This document shows, piece by piece, positions 54,745 through 64,000 of a stretch of 64,000 nt of DNA. Origin of the DNA: Spirochaetales bacterium (GTDB taxonomy: Bacteria; Spirochaetota; Spirochaetia; Sphaerochaetales; Sphaerochaetaceae); contig JAAZAT010000089.1 of the NCBI GenBank assembly GCA_012514185.1, positions 1-64,000 on the forward strand, written 5' to 3'. Every line of letters begins with the position of its first letter. The first letter of the stretch is position 1. Under the pieces are notes generated by a model. It was not told where the DNA came from and did no database searches. It saw nothing but the letters and a program-made list of their open reading frames with translations. Made by a program: the position numbers and the translations under genes.

Positions 54745-56433
54745 TTATTCTGGAACAATCTCATCCTGCAGGGCGTCGTAGCCTTCCTCGCCGGTACGGA
54801 CCTTTACCACATTATCCACCGTATACACAAAGATTTTCCCATCGCCGATATGGCCGGTATAGAGGGCCTTCTTGGCAGCCTCGATGACCGCCCTTACCGG
54901 CACCTTGCTGACGACCGTCTCAAGCTGCATCTTTGGCAGCAGTGTCGGAGAAACGGGCACGCCGCGATAGTACTCCTTCTGCCCTTTTTGCATGCCGCAA
55001 CCCATCACCTGGGTAACCGTCATGCCCATCACTCCGATTGCGTTCAAGGCTTCCTTCAGCTCATTGAATTTACTCTGCCTGCTGACGATGACCACCTTGG
55101 TCATCACAGCCTCGCGGCTGGGTTTCTGTACAGGAGGAACCTCTGTTACAGGAATTGCACTTTCCTCTGTAACAAGGGTCCCAAGCACCGATGGGACGGC
55201 CGGCATGAAGTCTGCATAACTTGAACAGAGCCCGTGTTCCTTCAGATCCAAGCCGGCTATCTCTTCGGCGCGGGAGACTCGCAAGCCGACTGTCTTTTCA
55301 AGAAGCTTGAATAAAAAGACCATGGCAAGCGAGACCCACAGCATCACCGCCCCTACTCCCAGCGTCTGGATGCCCAGCAATCCAAATCCATTGCCGTATA
55401 CCACTCCCCCGTCGACTGCAAACACTCCCACCAGGAGGGTTCCCAAGGCCCCGCAGACTCCGTGCACGGAAATGGCGCCGACCGGGTCGTCGATATGGGC
55501 AACCTTCTCAAAAAATTCGACTGCAAAGACGATGACAATGCCGCTTATTATGCCGATGGCTGCCGCTCCGAAGGGGGAGACTGCGTCGCAGCCCGCGGTA
55601 ATCCCGACCAGACCGGCCAATGCCCCGTTGAGGGTCATGGAGACATCAGGTTTCTTGTATCGTATCCATGTCACTATCATGGTTGCCGTTGCTGCCAAAG
55701 CCGCAGCCAGGTTGGTGTTGAAGAAAATCGAGGAAGCTGCAATCTGGCTCTCATCACTGGCAAGGCTGAGCGTTGAGCCGCCATTGAAACCAAACCAGCA
55801 GAACCAAAGGATGAAGACTCCCAATGCTCCAAGGGTGAGGCTGTGGCCGGGAATCGCCTGCGCTCTCTTCTGGCTGTCGTACTTGCCGATTCTCGGTCCG
55901 ATGATCGTCGCCCCCCAAAATGCTGCAACTCCTCCGACCATGTGAACTGCAGTCGAGCCGGCAAAATCATGAAAGCCCAAGTTTGCAAGCCAACCACCTC
56001 CCCAGATCCAGTGGCCGCTGACCGGATAAACCAGGGCGCTGATGACTACAGAGTAAAGACAGTAGGAGATGAACTTGGTTCGCTCGGCCATCGCACCGCT
56101 GACTATGGTTGCCGAAGTTGCACAGAATACCGTCTGAAACATGATGAAAGCATAGGAGGGAATAGCGGAGCCGTAGTCACGCAGAATGAAAAAATCGGGC
56201 ACTCCTATGAACGGGAGTGCTGGTTTTCCGCCGGAAAGCCCGAACATGAGGCCGAAACCCAGTATCCAGAATGCAGCACTGCCGAGGCAGAAATCCATCA
56301 AGTTTTTCATAATGATGTTGCCGGCATTCTTTGCCCGGGTGAAACCGGTCTCCACCATTGCAAACCCTGCCTGCATGAAAAACACCAGCACCGTCCCCAA
56401 CAAGACCCAAAGCGTGTCCACTGATACGTACAT
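54745..56433 (-). CDS. amt: Ammonium transporter with C-terminal PII (GlnB/GlnK-like) domain fusion
   Basis: Amt: 'MQAGFAMVETGFTRAKNAGNIIMKNLMDFCLGSAAFW', 'DFAGSTAVHMVGGVAAFWGATIIGPR', 'VHGVCGALGTLLVGVFA'; PII: 'LNAIGVMGMTVTQVMGCGMQKGQKEYYRGVPVSPTLLPKMQLE...GHIGDGKIFVYTVDNVVKVRTGEEG'. Confidence 0.95.
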   Translation of the reverse strand: MYVSVDTLWVLLGTVLVFFMQAGFAMVETGFTRAKNAGNIIMKNLMDFCLGSAAFWILGFGLMFGLSGGKPALPFIGVPDFFILRDYGSAIPSYAFIMFQTVFCATSATIVSGAMAERTKFISYCLYSVVISALVYPVSGHWIWGGGWLANLGFHDFAGSTAVHMVGGVAAFWGATIIGPRIGKYDSQKRAQAIPGHSLTLGALGVFILWFCWFGFNGGSTLSLASDESQIAASSIFFNTNLAAALAATATMIVTWIRYKKPDVSMTLNGALAGLVGITAGCDAVSPFGAAAIGIISGIVIVFAVEFFEKVAHIDDPVGAISVHGVCGALGTLLVGVFAVDGGVVYGNGFGLLGIQTLGVGAVMLWVSLAMVFLFKLLEKTVGLRVSRAEEIAGLDLKEHGLCSSYADFMPAVPSVLGTLVTEESAIPVTEVPPVQKPSREAVMTKVVIVSRQSKFNELKEALNAIGVMGMTVTQVMGCGMQKGQKEYYRGVPVSPTLLPKMQLETVVSKVPVRAVIEAAKKALYTGHIGDGKIFVYTVDNVVKVRTGEEGYDALQDEIVPE

Positions 56434-56594
56434 ACGTTCCCCCTACAAGAAAAGAGGTGTGCAGTGATAATCACCGCACACCTTTGTACGAAGCCCAACG
56501 GGCTTGAAAAGACTGAGGGCGATGCGGATTGCTCCACATCGCCCTTGACGTTTGCCTTGTTGTACCAGAGCGATGCACTCCGTGTCAATCGCCT

Positions 56595-57704
56595 TTACAG
56601 AGAAAGATTCAAACAGGTAAGCCTGGGATGGACGAACACCCCGTCCTTGCGGACCAAGGTCCCGTCAAAATACATCTCTCCCCCGCCATACTCCGGCCGC
56701 TGGATCTGCACCAGATCCCAGTGGACTGCACTGCGGTTGGTGTTGTCGCAATCCTCATAGGCATTGCCGGGAGTAAAATGGATCGATCCGAAAATCTTTT
56801 CGTCGAACAACGTATTGTCCATCGGCTTGAGGATGCCGGGATTGCATCCCAAGGCAAATTCACCGATGTAGCGGGCGCCCTCATCAATGTCGAGAACGGC
56901 ATTCAGCAGTGCATCGTCATCGGCATGTGCCTCAATGATCCTGCCGTCCTTGAAGGTAAAGCTAACGTCCTTGAAACAATGGCCGTGGTAGGTGCTTTCG
57001 GTGTTGTAGGTGATGGTTCCGTTGACCGAGTCCCTGACCGGGCATGAGTAAATCTCCCCATCGGGAATATTCATTCTCCCTGCACAGGGAATCCAGGGCA
57101 TGTTCTTGACCGAAAAGGTGATGTCGGTGTTCCTTGCCTTGATATGAACCTGGTCGACGGTATCCAGAAAGGTCTTTGCTTCTGCCATCGCTTGAGCCAT
57201 GGCAGAGTAATCAACTTGGGTGCAGACCGTATAGAAAAACTCCTCGAACTCAACTGTACCCATTCCCGCCTGCATCGCCATGACTTCGGTGGGATAGCGA
57301 AGCACCACCCACTTGGTATGCGGCAGGCGGGTCTTCATGTGCACCGGGGTGTTGTAGTAGGCGCTTGCCAAGTTTGCTTTCTCGCCGATGGTTGCAAGCT
57401 CGCGCACGTTCGCGATGCCCCGAATGCCGATGAAGGCATCCATCTGCTTCATGCGGTAGGTGTCGACGTCGGCCCACTTTGCAAGCGACTCTTGGGTGGC
57501 ATGCTCACACATCGCCCGCTCAAGACGTTGGTTCCAGAGGTTTACCACCGGATACCCACCGGCTTCATACACTGCCTTGATCAAGGCTTCCGTCATGGTG
57601 GTGGGAATATCCACTGCATTGATGAGGCACGATTCACCTTTCTGAAGCTGTACCGAATATGTGACGAGAAGTTCTGCCAACTTCTGTTCTCTTGGATCTG
57701 CCAT
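56595..57704 (-). CDS. M29-family aminopeptidase
   Basis: 'LAELLVTYSVQLQKGESCLI', 'TYNTESTYHGHCFKDVSFTFKDGRIIEAHAD', 'RYIGEFALGCNPGI...IHFTPGNAYEDC...RSAVHWDLVQIQ'. Confidence 0.92.
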   Translation of the reverse strand: MADPREQKLAELLVTYSVQLQKGESCLINAVDIPTTMTEALIKAVYEAGGYPVVNLWNQRLERAMCEHATQESLAKWADVDTYRMKQMDAFIGIRGIANVRELATIGEKANLASAYYNTPVHMKTRLPHTKWVVLRYPTEVMAMQAGMGTVEFEEFFYTVCTQVDYSAMAQAMAEAKTFLDTVDQVHIKARNTDITFSVKNMPWIPCAGRMNIPDGEIYSCPVRDSVNGTITYNTESTYHGHCFKDVSFTFKDGRIIEAHADDDALLNAVLDIDEGARYIGEFALGCNPGILKPMDNTLFDEKIFGSIHFTPGNAYEDCDNTNRSAVHWDLVQIQRPEYGGGEMYFDGTLVRKDGVFVHPRLTCLNLSL

Positions 57705-57715
57705 GTTTGCTCCTC

Positions 57716-58453
57716 TTATGTATCTATTCGTATTTCCATGGGTTGCGAAGTTATCGGATGGGGAAACTCAACTGCTACAGAGCGCAGGGCAAGGCTCTTT
57801 TGCTCCATTCCGTTGTACACCCCGTCCCCGTCGATCGGATGGCCGCTCCACGCCATATGCACCCTGACCTGATGGCGAAACCCGGAGGTCAGCCGGCAGG
57901 TGAAGGTTGAAACATCACCCTCTTGTCCCGTATACCAGATCTTGGTCAGGTAAAAAGTCCCTGTAGATTTCTCAAGCAGATGCTTGGGACTGTCCGGGAG
58001 CACCGGCCTGACCTGCCTGCGGTTATCGCCGTAATGGCGGAACAGGCTTCCCACCGTCACCTCCCGTCCACCGCACGCAACCGGATCCTCATAGGGAAAC
58101 GGCGGAAAACCAACAGGCAATTCGTCCGTTCGCTGTGAACTGCGGCACCGGTACTCTTTAACGAAGAGTTCGGCCTTGCTGATCGCCTGCAGTGCATTAT
58201 ACGCTTCCTTGGTTCTGGCGATTACCACCAAGCCGCTTGTGGGGGTGTCGAGGCGGTGAAGCACCCCGCCCTCCCAGGCATTCTTGCCCTCCACCGAGAG
58301 CACCTCGGGAAAGGAGTGGGCAACCAAGCCCAGCAGGGTTGGTTTATCAGATGGATCATCCTTGAGGGGAACGGTAGGCAACAGCCCGGGTTTATCCACG
58401 ACCAGAAGAAACGGGTCTTCATACACGAGTGCAAGCGCTGGAACAGTATTCAT
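57716..58453 (-). CDS. RluA-family RNA pseudouridine synthase
   Basis: 'VYEDPFLLVVDKPGLLPTVPL', 'VLHRLDTPTSGLVVIARTKEAYNAL', 'CRLTSGFRHQVRVHMAWSGHPIDGDGVY'. Confidence 0.9.
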   Translation of the reverse strand: MNTVPALALVYEDPFLLVVDKPGLLPTVPLKDDPSDKPTLLGLVAHSFPEVLSVEGKNAWEGGVLHRLDTPTSGLVVIARTKEAYNALQAISKAELFVKEYRCRSSQRTDELPVGFPPFPYEDPVACGGREVTVGSLFRHYGDNRRQVRPVLPDSPKHLLEKSTGTFYLTKIWYTGQEGDVSTFTCRLTSGFRHQVRVHMAWSGHPIDGDGVYNGMEQKSLALRSVAVEFPHPITSQPMEIRIDT

Positions 58454-58557
58454 ACATATTCAATATACCAAAGAAATCCTGTTTTGGCAGTAGGAAAACA
58501 TGAAACTGACAGCCAACCTTTCTTTGCACACATGCAAAGCTGTTGTATACTCAACCT

Positions 58558-59484
58558 ATGCAAGAGATACCCATCAATACCATTACCTCGCCGAATGTGA
58601 TTCTTGAATTGATTTATCGACTGAAGGTGAAGGATGTCATGACCACCGATCTGGTTACCGCCGGCAAGGAAACCACGCTCAGGCAGATCCAATACATCAT
58701 GCGTGAAAAACAGGTGACCGGTCTTCCCATAGTGGTCGGCAAGCGCTTGATAGGGATTGTAAGCATGGATGACATCATCCAAGCTCTCGATAAGGGCTAC
58801 ATCGAGGAGAAAGCGCAGGACCACATGACGCGAAACCTCATCGTCCTCGAGGATGACATGCCGATTTCGTTTGCAATAAGCTACTTCGACCGCTTCAGCT
58901 ATCACCGGTTCCCGGTGCTCAACAAGCACAAGGAATTGGTTGGGATGATAACCAGCCGTGATATCACCAGTACCCTGCTGGTGGAGATCAACCGGGAGAT
59001 CGAGGAGCTGGAGAAACGTACCCGCACCACAAGCCTCAGCGAGGAGATGAGCGGGGAGATCCACACCTACACCATTATGAAGAATGATTTCGAGAATGCA
59101 GGATATGCCAGCACGGAAATCAAGAAACGACTCAAGAGTGCAGGGATTGCACCCCATATCATCCGCAGGGCTGCCATTGCCAGTTACGAGTTGGAGATGA
59201 ACCTGGTGGTTCATTCTGATGGAGGGGAGTTGATCGCCGAGTACTCGCCGCAGACGATGCAGATTACGGCAAGAGACAGCGGTCCGGGCATCAGCGATGT
59301 GGAGGCGGCATTGACTCCTGGTTGGTCGACTGCCAGTGAATGGATCCGTTCCCTTGGATTCGGAGCCGGCATGGGACTGCCCAACGTCAGGTCGGTGGCT
59401 GATGACTTTACCATTGAGAGCAATAGAAACGGAACTACCGTGGTATGCACGATCGAGTTGCATCCGAAACAAGAGGAGAGATAG
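58558..59484 (+). CDS. CBS-pair domain fused to RsbW/anti-sigma-type HATPase
   Basis: CBS 'VKDVMTTDLVTAGKETTLRQIQYIMREKQVTGLPIVVGKRLIGIVSMDDIIQAL'; HATPase 'SYELEMNLVVHSDGGEL...ARDSGPGISDVEAAL...GFGAGMGLPNVRSVADDFTIES'. Confidence 0.9.
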   Translation: MQEIPINTITSPNVILELIYRLKVKDVMTTDLVTAGKETTLRQIQYIMREKQVTGLPIVVGKRLIGIVSMDDIIQALDKGYIEEKAQDHMTRNLIVLEDDMPISFAISYFDRFSYHRFPVLNKHKELVGMITSRDITSTLLVEINREIEELEKRTRTTSLSEEMSGEIHTYTIMKNDFENAGYASTEIKKRLKSAGIAPHIIRRAAIASYELEMNLVVHSDGGELIAEYSPQTMQITARDSGPGISDVEAALTPGWSTASEWIRSLGFGAGMGLPNVRSVADDFTIESNRNGTTVVCTIELHPKQEER

Positions 59485-59485
59485 G

Positions 59486-59836
59486 ATGGTTGTTCAGGAT
59501 TTGGCGCAATTGGAAGGGTTCACCACCCAATGCATGGGAAACGGTTCACAGCAGATACAGGATGCCTACACCGGCGACCTGCTCAGCGATGTGATGGGAA
59601 ACGCCCCCGCAGAGAGTGTCCTGATTACAATCCAGGCTCACAAGAACACCGTCGCCGTTGCCTCTCTTGCAGGTATCCGAGCCTTGGTGATCTGTAACAA
59701 CCGCAGCATTCCTTCCGATATGCTGCAAGCCGCCGAAGATGAGGAAATTGCGATTTTCACCACTGCTGAAACGCAGTTCGAGGCAAGCTGTCGCATTGCA
59801 GCAGCCTTGGGAAGGATCAATGCAGGTAAAGCTTGA
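59486..59836 (+). CDS. DRTGG-like domain protein
   Basis: 'AYTGDLLSDVMGNAPAESVLITIQAHKNTVAVASLAGIRALVICNNRSIPSDMLQAAEDEEIAIFTT'. Confidence 0.75.
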   Translation: MVVQDLAQLEGFTTQCMGNGSQQIQDAYTGDLLSDVMGNAPAESVLITIQAHKNTVAVASLAGIRALVICNNRSIPSDMLQAAEDEEIAIFTTAETQFEASCRIAAALGRINAGKA

Positions 59837-60530
59837 CCTCCATAATCACAGCTGCCTCTCACCGTGCGCAAACGATGACTTCACCCCTGCCCTGCTGGCC
59901 GTCGAAGCTATGGAACAGGGCATTCAGATTCTTGCCCTGACCGACCACAACAGCAGCCGCAACCTGGTTGCTTTCGACGAGGCCTGCCGGCTGTGCGGCA
60001 TCCTTCCTTTATTCGGTCTGGAAGTCTCCACCGTCGAGGAAGTACATGTGCTTACGCTCTTCTCCCATCTCAAGGACGCCCTAGAGTTCGGTACCTTCAT
60101 TGAGTTCCTGCTCCCTGATACGAAGAACCGTACCGACCTGTTCGGCAACCAACTGGTGGTCGATATCGAGGGCGAAGTGATTGAGACGGTGGACAAGCTT
60201 TTGGTCGGTTCCACCTCCCTCGCGTTCAGCGACGTGGTGGAGGAGGCGCTCAGCAGGGACGCCCTGGTAATCCCGGCCCATATCGACCGCTTTGCCAACA
60301 GCGTGCTTGCCAACCTGGGGTTTCTTCCCGACCTGCCTTATTCAGCCTTGGAGGCCATTCACCTTCCGGTTCAAGCCGACACGCACAACCTGGCTATTCT
60401 TACTGGTTCGGACGCCCATTCCCTTGAGCAGGTGGGAAGAAGAAGCTGTTATCTCGATATGGAACAGATCAGCTATGAGGCGTTGAAGAAGAGCCTGGCA
60501 AACCCTTCGGCCGTCAGCTACCGCCAATGA
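59820..60530 (+). CDS. PHP domain phosphoesterase
   Basis: 'KLDLHNHSCLSPCANDDFTP', 'LALTDHNSSRN', 'PAHIDRFANS', 'LTGSDAHSLEQVG'. Confidence 0.9.
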   Translation: MQVKLDLHNHSCLSPCANDDFTPALLAVEAMEQGIQILALTDHNSSRNLVAFDEACRLCGILPLFGLEVSTVEEVHVLTLFSHLKDALEFGTFIEFLLPDTKNRTDLFGNQLVVDIEGEVIETVDKLLVGSTSLAFSDVVEEALSRDALVIPAHIDRFANSVLANLGFLPDLPYSALEAIHLPVQADTHNLAILTGSDAHSLEQVGRRSCYLDMEQISYEALKKSLANPSAVSYRQ

Positions 60531-60577
60531 CAAAACAGGCTGCCTTGCGGCAGCCGATTCTCGTAATTTTCAAGCGA

Positions 60578-61288
60578 TCAGCGGTTGTTCGAACGACCGA
60601 AAATCCTCAAGAGAAAGAGGAAGAGGTTCAAAAAGTCGAGATACAGCGAGAGAGCGCCGATGATGCTCAGCTTGGTGAACGTCTCTTCGTCGATGTTCGA
60701 TCCATACTGCTCGTTCATCCTGATGATCTTCTGGGTATCCCATGCGGTGAGCCCAAGGAAGATTCCGACGCCGATGAAGCTGATCAGGTACTCCAAGCCG
60801 GATGAACGGAAAAACATGTTGATCAGTGAGGCGATGATCAGGCCCCAGAGTCCCATGACCAAATAGGAGCCGAACCTGTTCAGGTCGCGCTTTGTGGTCA
60901 TGGCATAGATGCTCATGCCGCCGAACATGAGGGCGGTGGTAAAGAAAGTCTTGTAAATCACGACTCCGGCATAGACGGCGAATATGGTGCTGAGCATGAT
61001 GCCGTTCAGGGCGGAGTATGCCAGGAACGCTCCGATTGCACTTGCCTGGCTCATCCTGTCCAGTCGGGCTGAAAGGTAGAAGACAAGGGCGAACTGACCG
61101 ACGACAATCAAGAGAAAGCCCATGGTATTGCCGACCAGAGCACGAAGCAGCGAGGGATTGCTGGCCACAAAAAAGGCGATCAAGGCGGTAAGGCCCAAGC
61201 CTGCGGTCATCCACAGGTATACATTCTTCAATATGGTTCGCTCGCGTGCTGCGACGTTCTGGAATATTGATGTGTTTCGTTCTGACAT
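60578..61288 (-). CDS. Bax inhibitor-1 / YccA family membrane protein
   Basis: 'TILKNVYLWMTAGLGLTALIAFFVA', 'ALNGIMLSTIFAVYAGVVIYKTFFTTALMFGGMSIYAMTTKRDL', 'GLTAWDTQKI'. Confidence 0.92.
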   Translation of the reverse strand: MSERNTSIFQNVAARERTILKNVYLWMTAGLGLTALIAFFVASNPSLLRALVGNTMGFLLIVVGQFALVFYLSARLDRMSQASAIGAFLAYSALNGIMLSTIFAVYAGVVIYKTFFTTALMFGGMSIYAMTTKRDLNRFGSYLVMGLWGLIIASLINMFFRSSGLEYLISFIGVGIFLGLTAWDTQKIIRMNEQYGSNIDEETFTKLSIIGALSLYLDFLNLFLFLLRIFGRSNNR

Positions 61289-61341
61289 AGTGCTAGCCTC
61301 CTGTGCTATCCCTTATAATGTCGCAATAAATTGAACAAACG

Positions 61342-62694
61342 TCAACGCTCCTGCATCCAACCACCCAAGCGGAAGTATCGATACCTAAGCAGGCATTCCA
61401 GGGAATCACCAAGCAGGTAGGCAGCCCACAGCCAGGGAAGTCCACGTTGAAATACAAGCACGACAAGCAACGCATAGGGAATCTGCACGAGCCATCCGCT
61501 GATTAGTGAAGTGTAGAGTATCGGGCGGGTATGTCCGCTGCCGAAGAAGGCCGATCCCAACCCTCCCGATAGCGCCATGAAAACCAGGCACAGGCCGTAG
61601 ATGCGCAGCAGTGCAGCCGCCTCCGTGGAAACCGATGCCCCCCCGAGAAAGAGGCTGAGCAGGGGCTCGGGGGCAAACAGAAGCAGCAGGATGAAAGGGA
61701 GGGAAAAGAGCAGCCCGTTGAGACAGGACAACAGTGTGACGGCCTTCGCCTCCTTGAACTGCTTTGCACCCAGGCGTTGGCCCACCAAAATGCCGGACCC
61801 CATGGAAAGGCCGTTGGAAGGCATGCCGCAGAACTGATAAATCCGGTTGGCGATTCCCAGTGCGGCTATGGCTACCGTCCCGTACAGGGCGACAAGCTTG
61901 AGAAAGATGATGGTGATCAGGGACCTGAGCAGCATGTTGATCCCGCTGGGCAGGCCGATGACGAGCAATTTCTTGTCGATAGCCCAATCCAGGTGAAAAA
62001 GGCCCTTGACCCTGATGGTAAGGGGAGCCCTGCCGCTTTGCAGGTACCAGAACCCGGCAAGAAAGGCAAAGGCGTAGGAGATGCAGGTGGCTGCAGCAGC
62101 CCCGAACATACCCCATCCCAACCCTTTCAGGGAGGTGAGCGGTATGGTGTCAAACATGAAAATCGGATCGAGGATCATGTTCAATACAGCGGAGGCCAGC
62201 AGGAGCAGCATGGGTGTCTTGGCATCGCCGGTACTCCTCAGTATGGTATTGACGGTGTAGGAAGAGAAGAAAACCGGAACAAAGATCGAACGCAGGTAGC
62301 CATACTGCAGGCCATGGTGGAGAACCTTCGCATCATCGGTATACAGCCGGTAGAAAAAGGGAAGGATCAGGATGAGGATCAAGGCACCCAGGGTGCCGAG
62401 CAGTGCTTTGAATACGAAGGTCTGCTCCCCTATCCTTCTGGTCATTTCCAGGTCACCCGAACCCCAACTCCTGCTGAGCAGGGAGACGCTGCTCGTACCT
62501 ACGACTTCATTGAGTATTTCCAACGCCAGAAAGAGTGTCAGGTAGATGGTGACTGCGGCCACCGCTTCTTTGTCCAACATGCCTATCCAGAACATGTCAA
62601 CCATGTCGTACAACGCGGTGAAGAGCATTCCATACATGGTTGGAAGGCTCATGGCACGAATCTGTCTGTTCATGGTTTTGTATTGGCCAAGCAT
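61342..62694 (-). CDS. MATE family efflux transporter
   Basis: 'LPTMYGMLFTALYDMVDMFWIGMLDKEAVAAVTIYLTLF', 'ILRSTGDAKTPMLLLLASAVLNMILDPIFMF', 'AALGIANRIYQFCGMPSNGLSMGSGILVGQRLGA'. Confidence 0.94.
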   Translation of the reverse strand: MLGQYKTMNRQIRAMSLPTMYGMLFTALYDMVDMFWIGMLDKEAVAAVTIYLTLFLALEILNEVVGTSSVSLLSRSWGSGDLEMTRRIGEQTFVFKALLGTLGALILILILPFFYRLYTDDAKVLHHGLQYGYLRSIFVPVFFSSYTVNTILRSTGDAKTPMLLLLASAVLNMILDPIFMFDTIPLTSLKGLGWGMFGAAAATCISYAFAFLAGFWYLQSGRAPLTIRVKGLFHLDWAIDKKLLVIGLPSGINMLLRSLITIIFLKLVALYGTVAIAALGIANRIYQFCGMPSNGLSMGSGILVGQRLGAKQFKEAKAVTLLSCLNGLLFSLPFILLLLFAPEPLLSLFLGGASVSTEAAALLRIYGLCLVFMALSGGLGSAFFGSGHTRPILYTSLISGWLVQIPYALLVVLVFQRGLPWLWAAYLLGDSLECLLRYRYFRLGGWMQER

Positions 62695-62758
62695 TCTGCG
62701 ATTGTACAGATGTCCATTCTGCTATGCAAGAGAGGTGACGGATGGTATAGTATCAACC

Positions 62759-63460
62759 ATGAAATGGACGTCATATGCATACCTCTTGCTCGGGCTTGCC
62801 CTCCTGCTCAGCGGGTGTTCCTCCATCAAGCAAGACCAAGCGTTGCAGGCTCCCGATGCGGCGTATGCCCTTGCCGAGGTGGTGAAGCTTGCCAGCCAAT
62901 CAATTGATGTAAACCTGTATTCGGCTGTGACGCTTGAGTCGTTGCTCCCTCCGCAAACCAAACATTTTTTACAGATGCAGGAGATCCCGTTGTTCCACGA
63001 TCACCTCGAAGTATGGCGGATGCAGGCCCTCAGTGCCTTTCGACAGGTGGTCGTACAGCTGCCTTCCCTTGTTGAGGCATCGGTATCATCGATCGTCTGG
63101 CAGGATGCTGAAGCGACCCTGAAAGAAGGAAACCGCAGTGCAACCACCCGCCTGGTTACCGAACAAGGGACCTTACTTGCAGAGCAAGTCAGGAGCCTGC
63201 TCCAGGAGGCTCTCCAGCCTAGCGGCATCACCTGGGCGCTCATCCTCGATCGGTATGGCATCTGGCAAAAGGGTACCGCTCTCTGGGGACGGGAGGAACT
63301 TCCTGTTGTTGCCGCCGAACCATTCGAACATCTCTACTCGTTCTTTACCACCACGTACCTCGCTGAGCTCGGAGCTCAGGAGGAACGACTGAGAACAACC
63401 CCTGTTCCCAAGGGCAGCGGATCATTCCTTGAACTTTTCCAGCAGGATGGCCGGCAATGA
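62759..63460 (+). CDS. Hypothetical lipoprotein
   Basis: 'YLLLGLALLLSGCSS' lipobox; ends with ATGA overlap to rarA. Confidence 0.78.
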   Translation: MKWTSYAYLLLGLALLLSGCSSIKQDQALQAPDAAYALAEVVKLASQSIDVNLYSAVTLESLLPPQTKHFLQMQEIPLFHDHLEVWRMQALSAFRQVVVQLPSLVEASVSSIVWQDAEATLKEGNRSATTRLVTEQGTLLAEQVRSLLQEALQPSGITWALILDRYGIWQKGTALWGREELPVVAAEPFEHLYSFFTTTYLAELGAQEERLRTTPVPKGSGSFLELFQQDGRQ

Positions 63461-64000
63461 ATCTGTTCAGTGAAGCCAGCGAGAAAGACAAGAGTGCGAA
63501 CCAACCTCTCGCCTACCGGATGCGTCCCCGTACCTTGGACGAGTATATCGGCCAGGATGCCATCATCGGCAAGGGTCGCCTGCTCAGGCGGGCGATCCAG
63601 GCCGACCAACTCTCCTCGGTCATTTTCTACGGACCGCCGGGAACGGGAAAGACAACCCTCGCCCGGGTTATCGCCAACACGACCAAGCGACACTTCTCCA
63701 CCCTCAATGCCGTTTTATCAGGTGTAAAGGAGTTGCGCTATGAAATTGAGGAAGCCCGTCAGCGGTTGGAACTGTACAATCGCGGAACCATTCTCTTTGT
63801 CGACGAAGTGCATCGATGGAACAAGAGCCAGCAGGATGCCCTGTTGCCCTGGGTTGAGAACGGAACGGTCATTCTTATCGGGGCAACGACCGAGAACCCC
63901 TATTTCGAGGTGAATGCAGCCTTGGTCAGCAGATCAAGAATCTTCCAGCTCAAGAGTCTGGACAGCGATGACTTGCTCTTGATTGCACGCCAAGCGCTTC
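63457..64000 (+). CDS. rarA: Replication-associated recombination protein A (RarA/MgsA), truncated by window edge
   Basis: '[31 protein letters not shown]', Walker A '[17 protein letters not shown]', '[41 protein letters not shown]'; no stop before 64000. Confidence 0.93.
   Translation, partial: MNLFSEASEKDKSANQPLAYRMRPRTLDEYIGQDAIIGKGRLLRRAIQADQLSSVIFYGPPGTGKTTLARVIANTTKRHFSTLNAVLSGVKELRYEIEEARQRLELYNRGTILFVDEVHRWNKSQQDALLPWVENGTVILIGATTENPYFEVNAALVSRSRIFQLKSLDSDDLLLIARQAL

Noticed and set aside
58450-59472. 340-aa minus-strand ORF
   Set aside because: Antisense to the CBS-HATPase gene, whose domains are clear.
61777-62907. 376-aa plus-strand ORF
   Set aside because: Antisense to the MATE transporter and overlapping the lipoprotein start; low-complexity Gly/Glu/Gln composition.

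Overview
The window is a gene-dense bacterial chromosomal segment of about 64 kb. Gene content looks spirochaete-like (possibly Sphaerochaeta-type): a V/A-type ATPase operon, LL-diaminopimelate aminotransferase and TRAP transport. That taxonomic guess is inference only. Ordinary content includes a nine-gene V-type ATPase operon (minus strand, 6776-15393), tRNA-Pro(GGG), msrBA, azlCD, tcdA, a lysine operon (dapB-dapA-dapL-lysA), topB, xseAB, purU, rluA-like, MATE, and a truncated rarA at the right edge. The most unusual part is 34.9-45.8 kb. It holds a GntR/FCD regulator, a second dapA, a second dapB fused to a C-terminal aspartokinase-like ACT region, and a convergent operon. That operon carries a TAXI-TRAP transporter, asd and a five-protein flavin/Fe-S amino-acid-dehydrogenase-like complex. 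The outer promoters of the two units share a 22-bp palindromic element (19/22 identical), which suggests one regulon of undescribed function. Other notable items: a chaperone-usher-like pair with no recognisable pilin, where the usher has a TonB-like N-terminus and an acidic FDES-repeat tail; an Amt-PII fusion whose T-loop lacks the usual uridylylated Tyr; a CBS-HATPase / DRTGG-like / PHP trio; and an unexplained intergenic region (50.7-51.3 kb) with degenerate repeats. All family calls come from reading motifs by eye; no database search was run.
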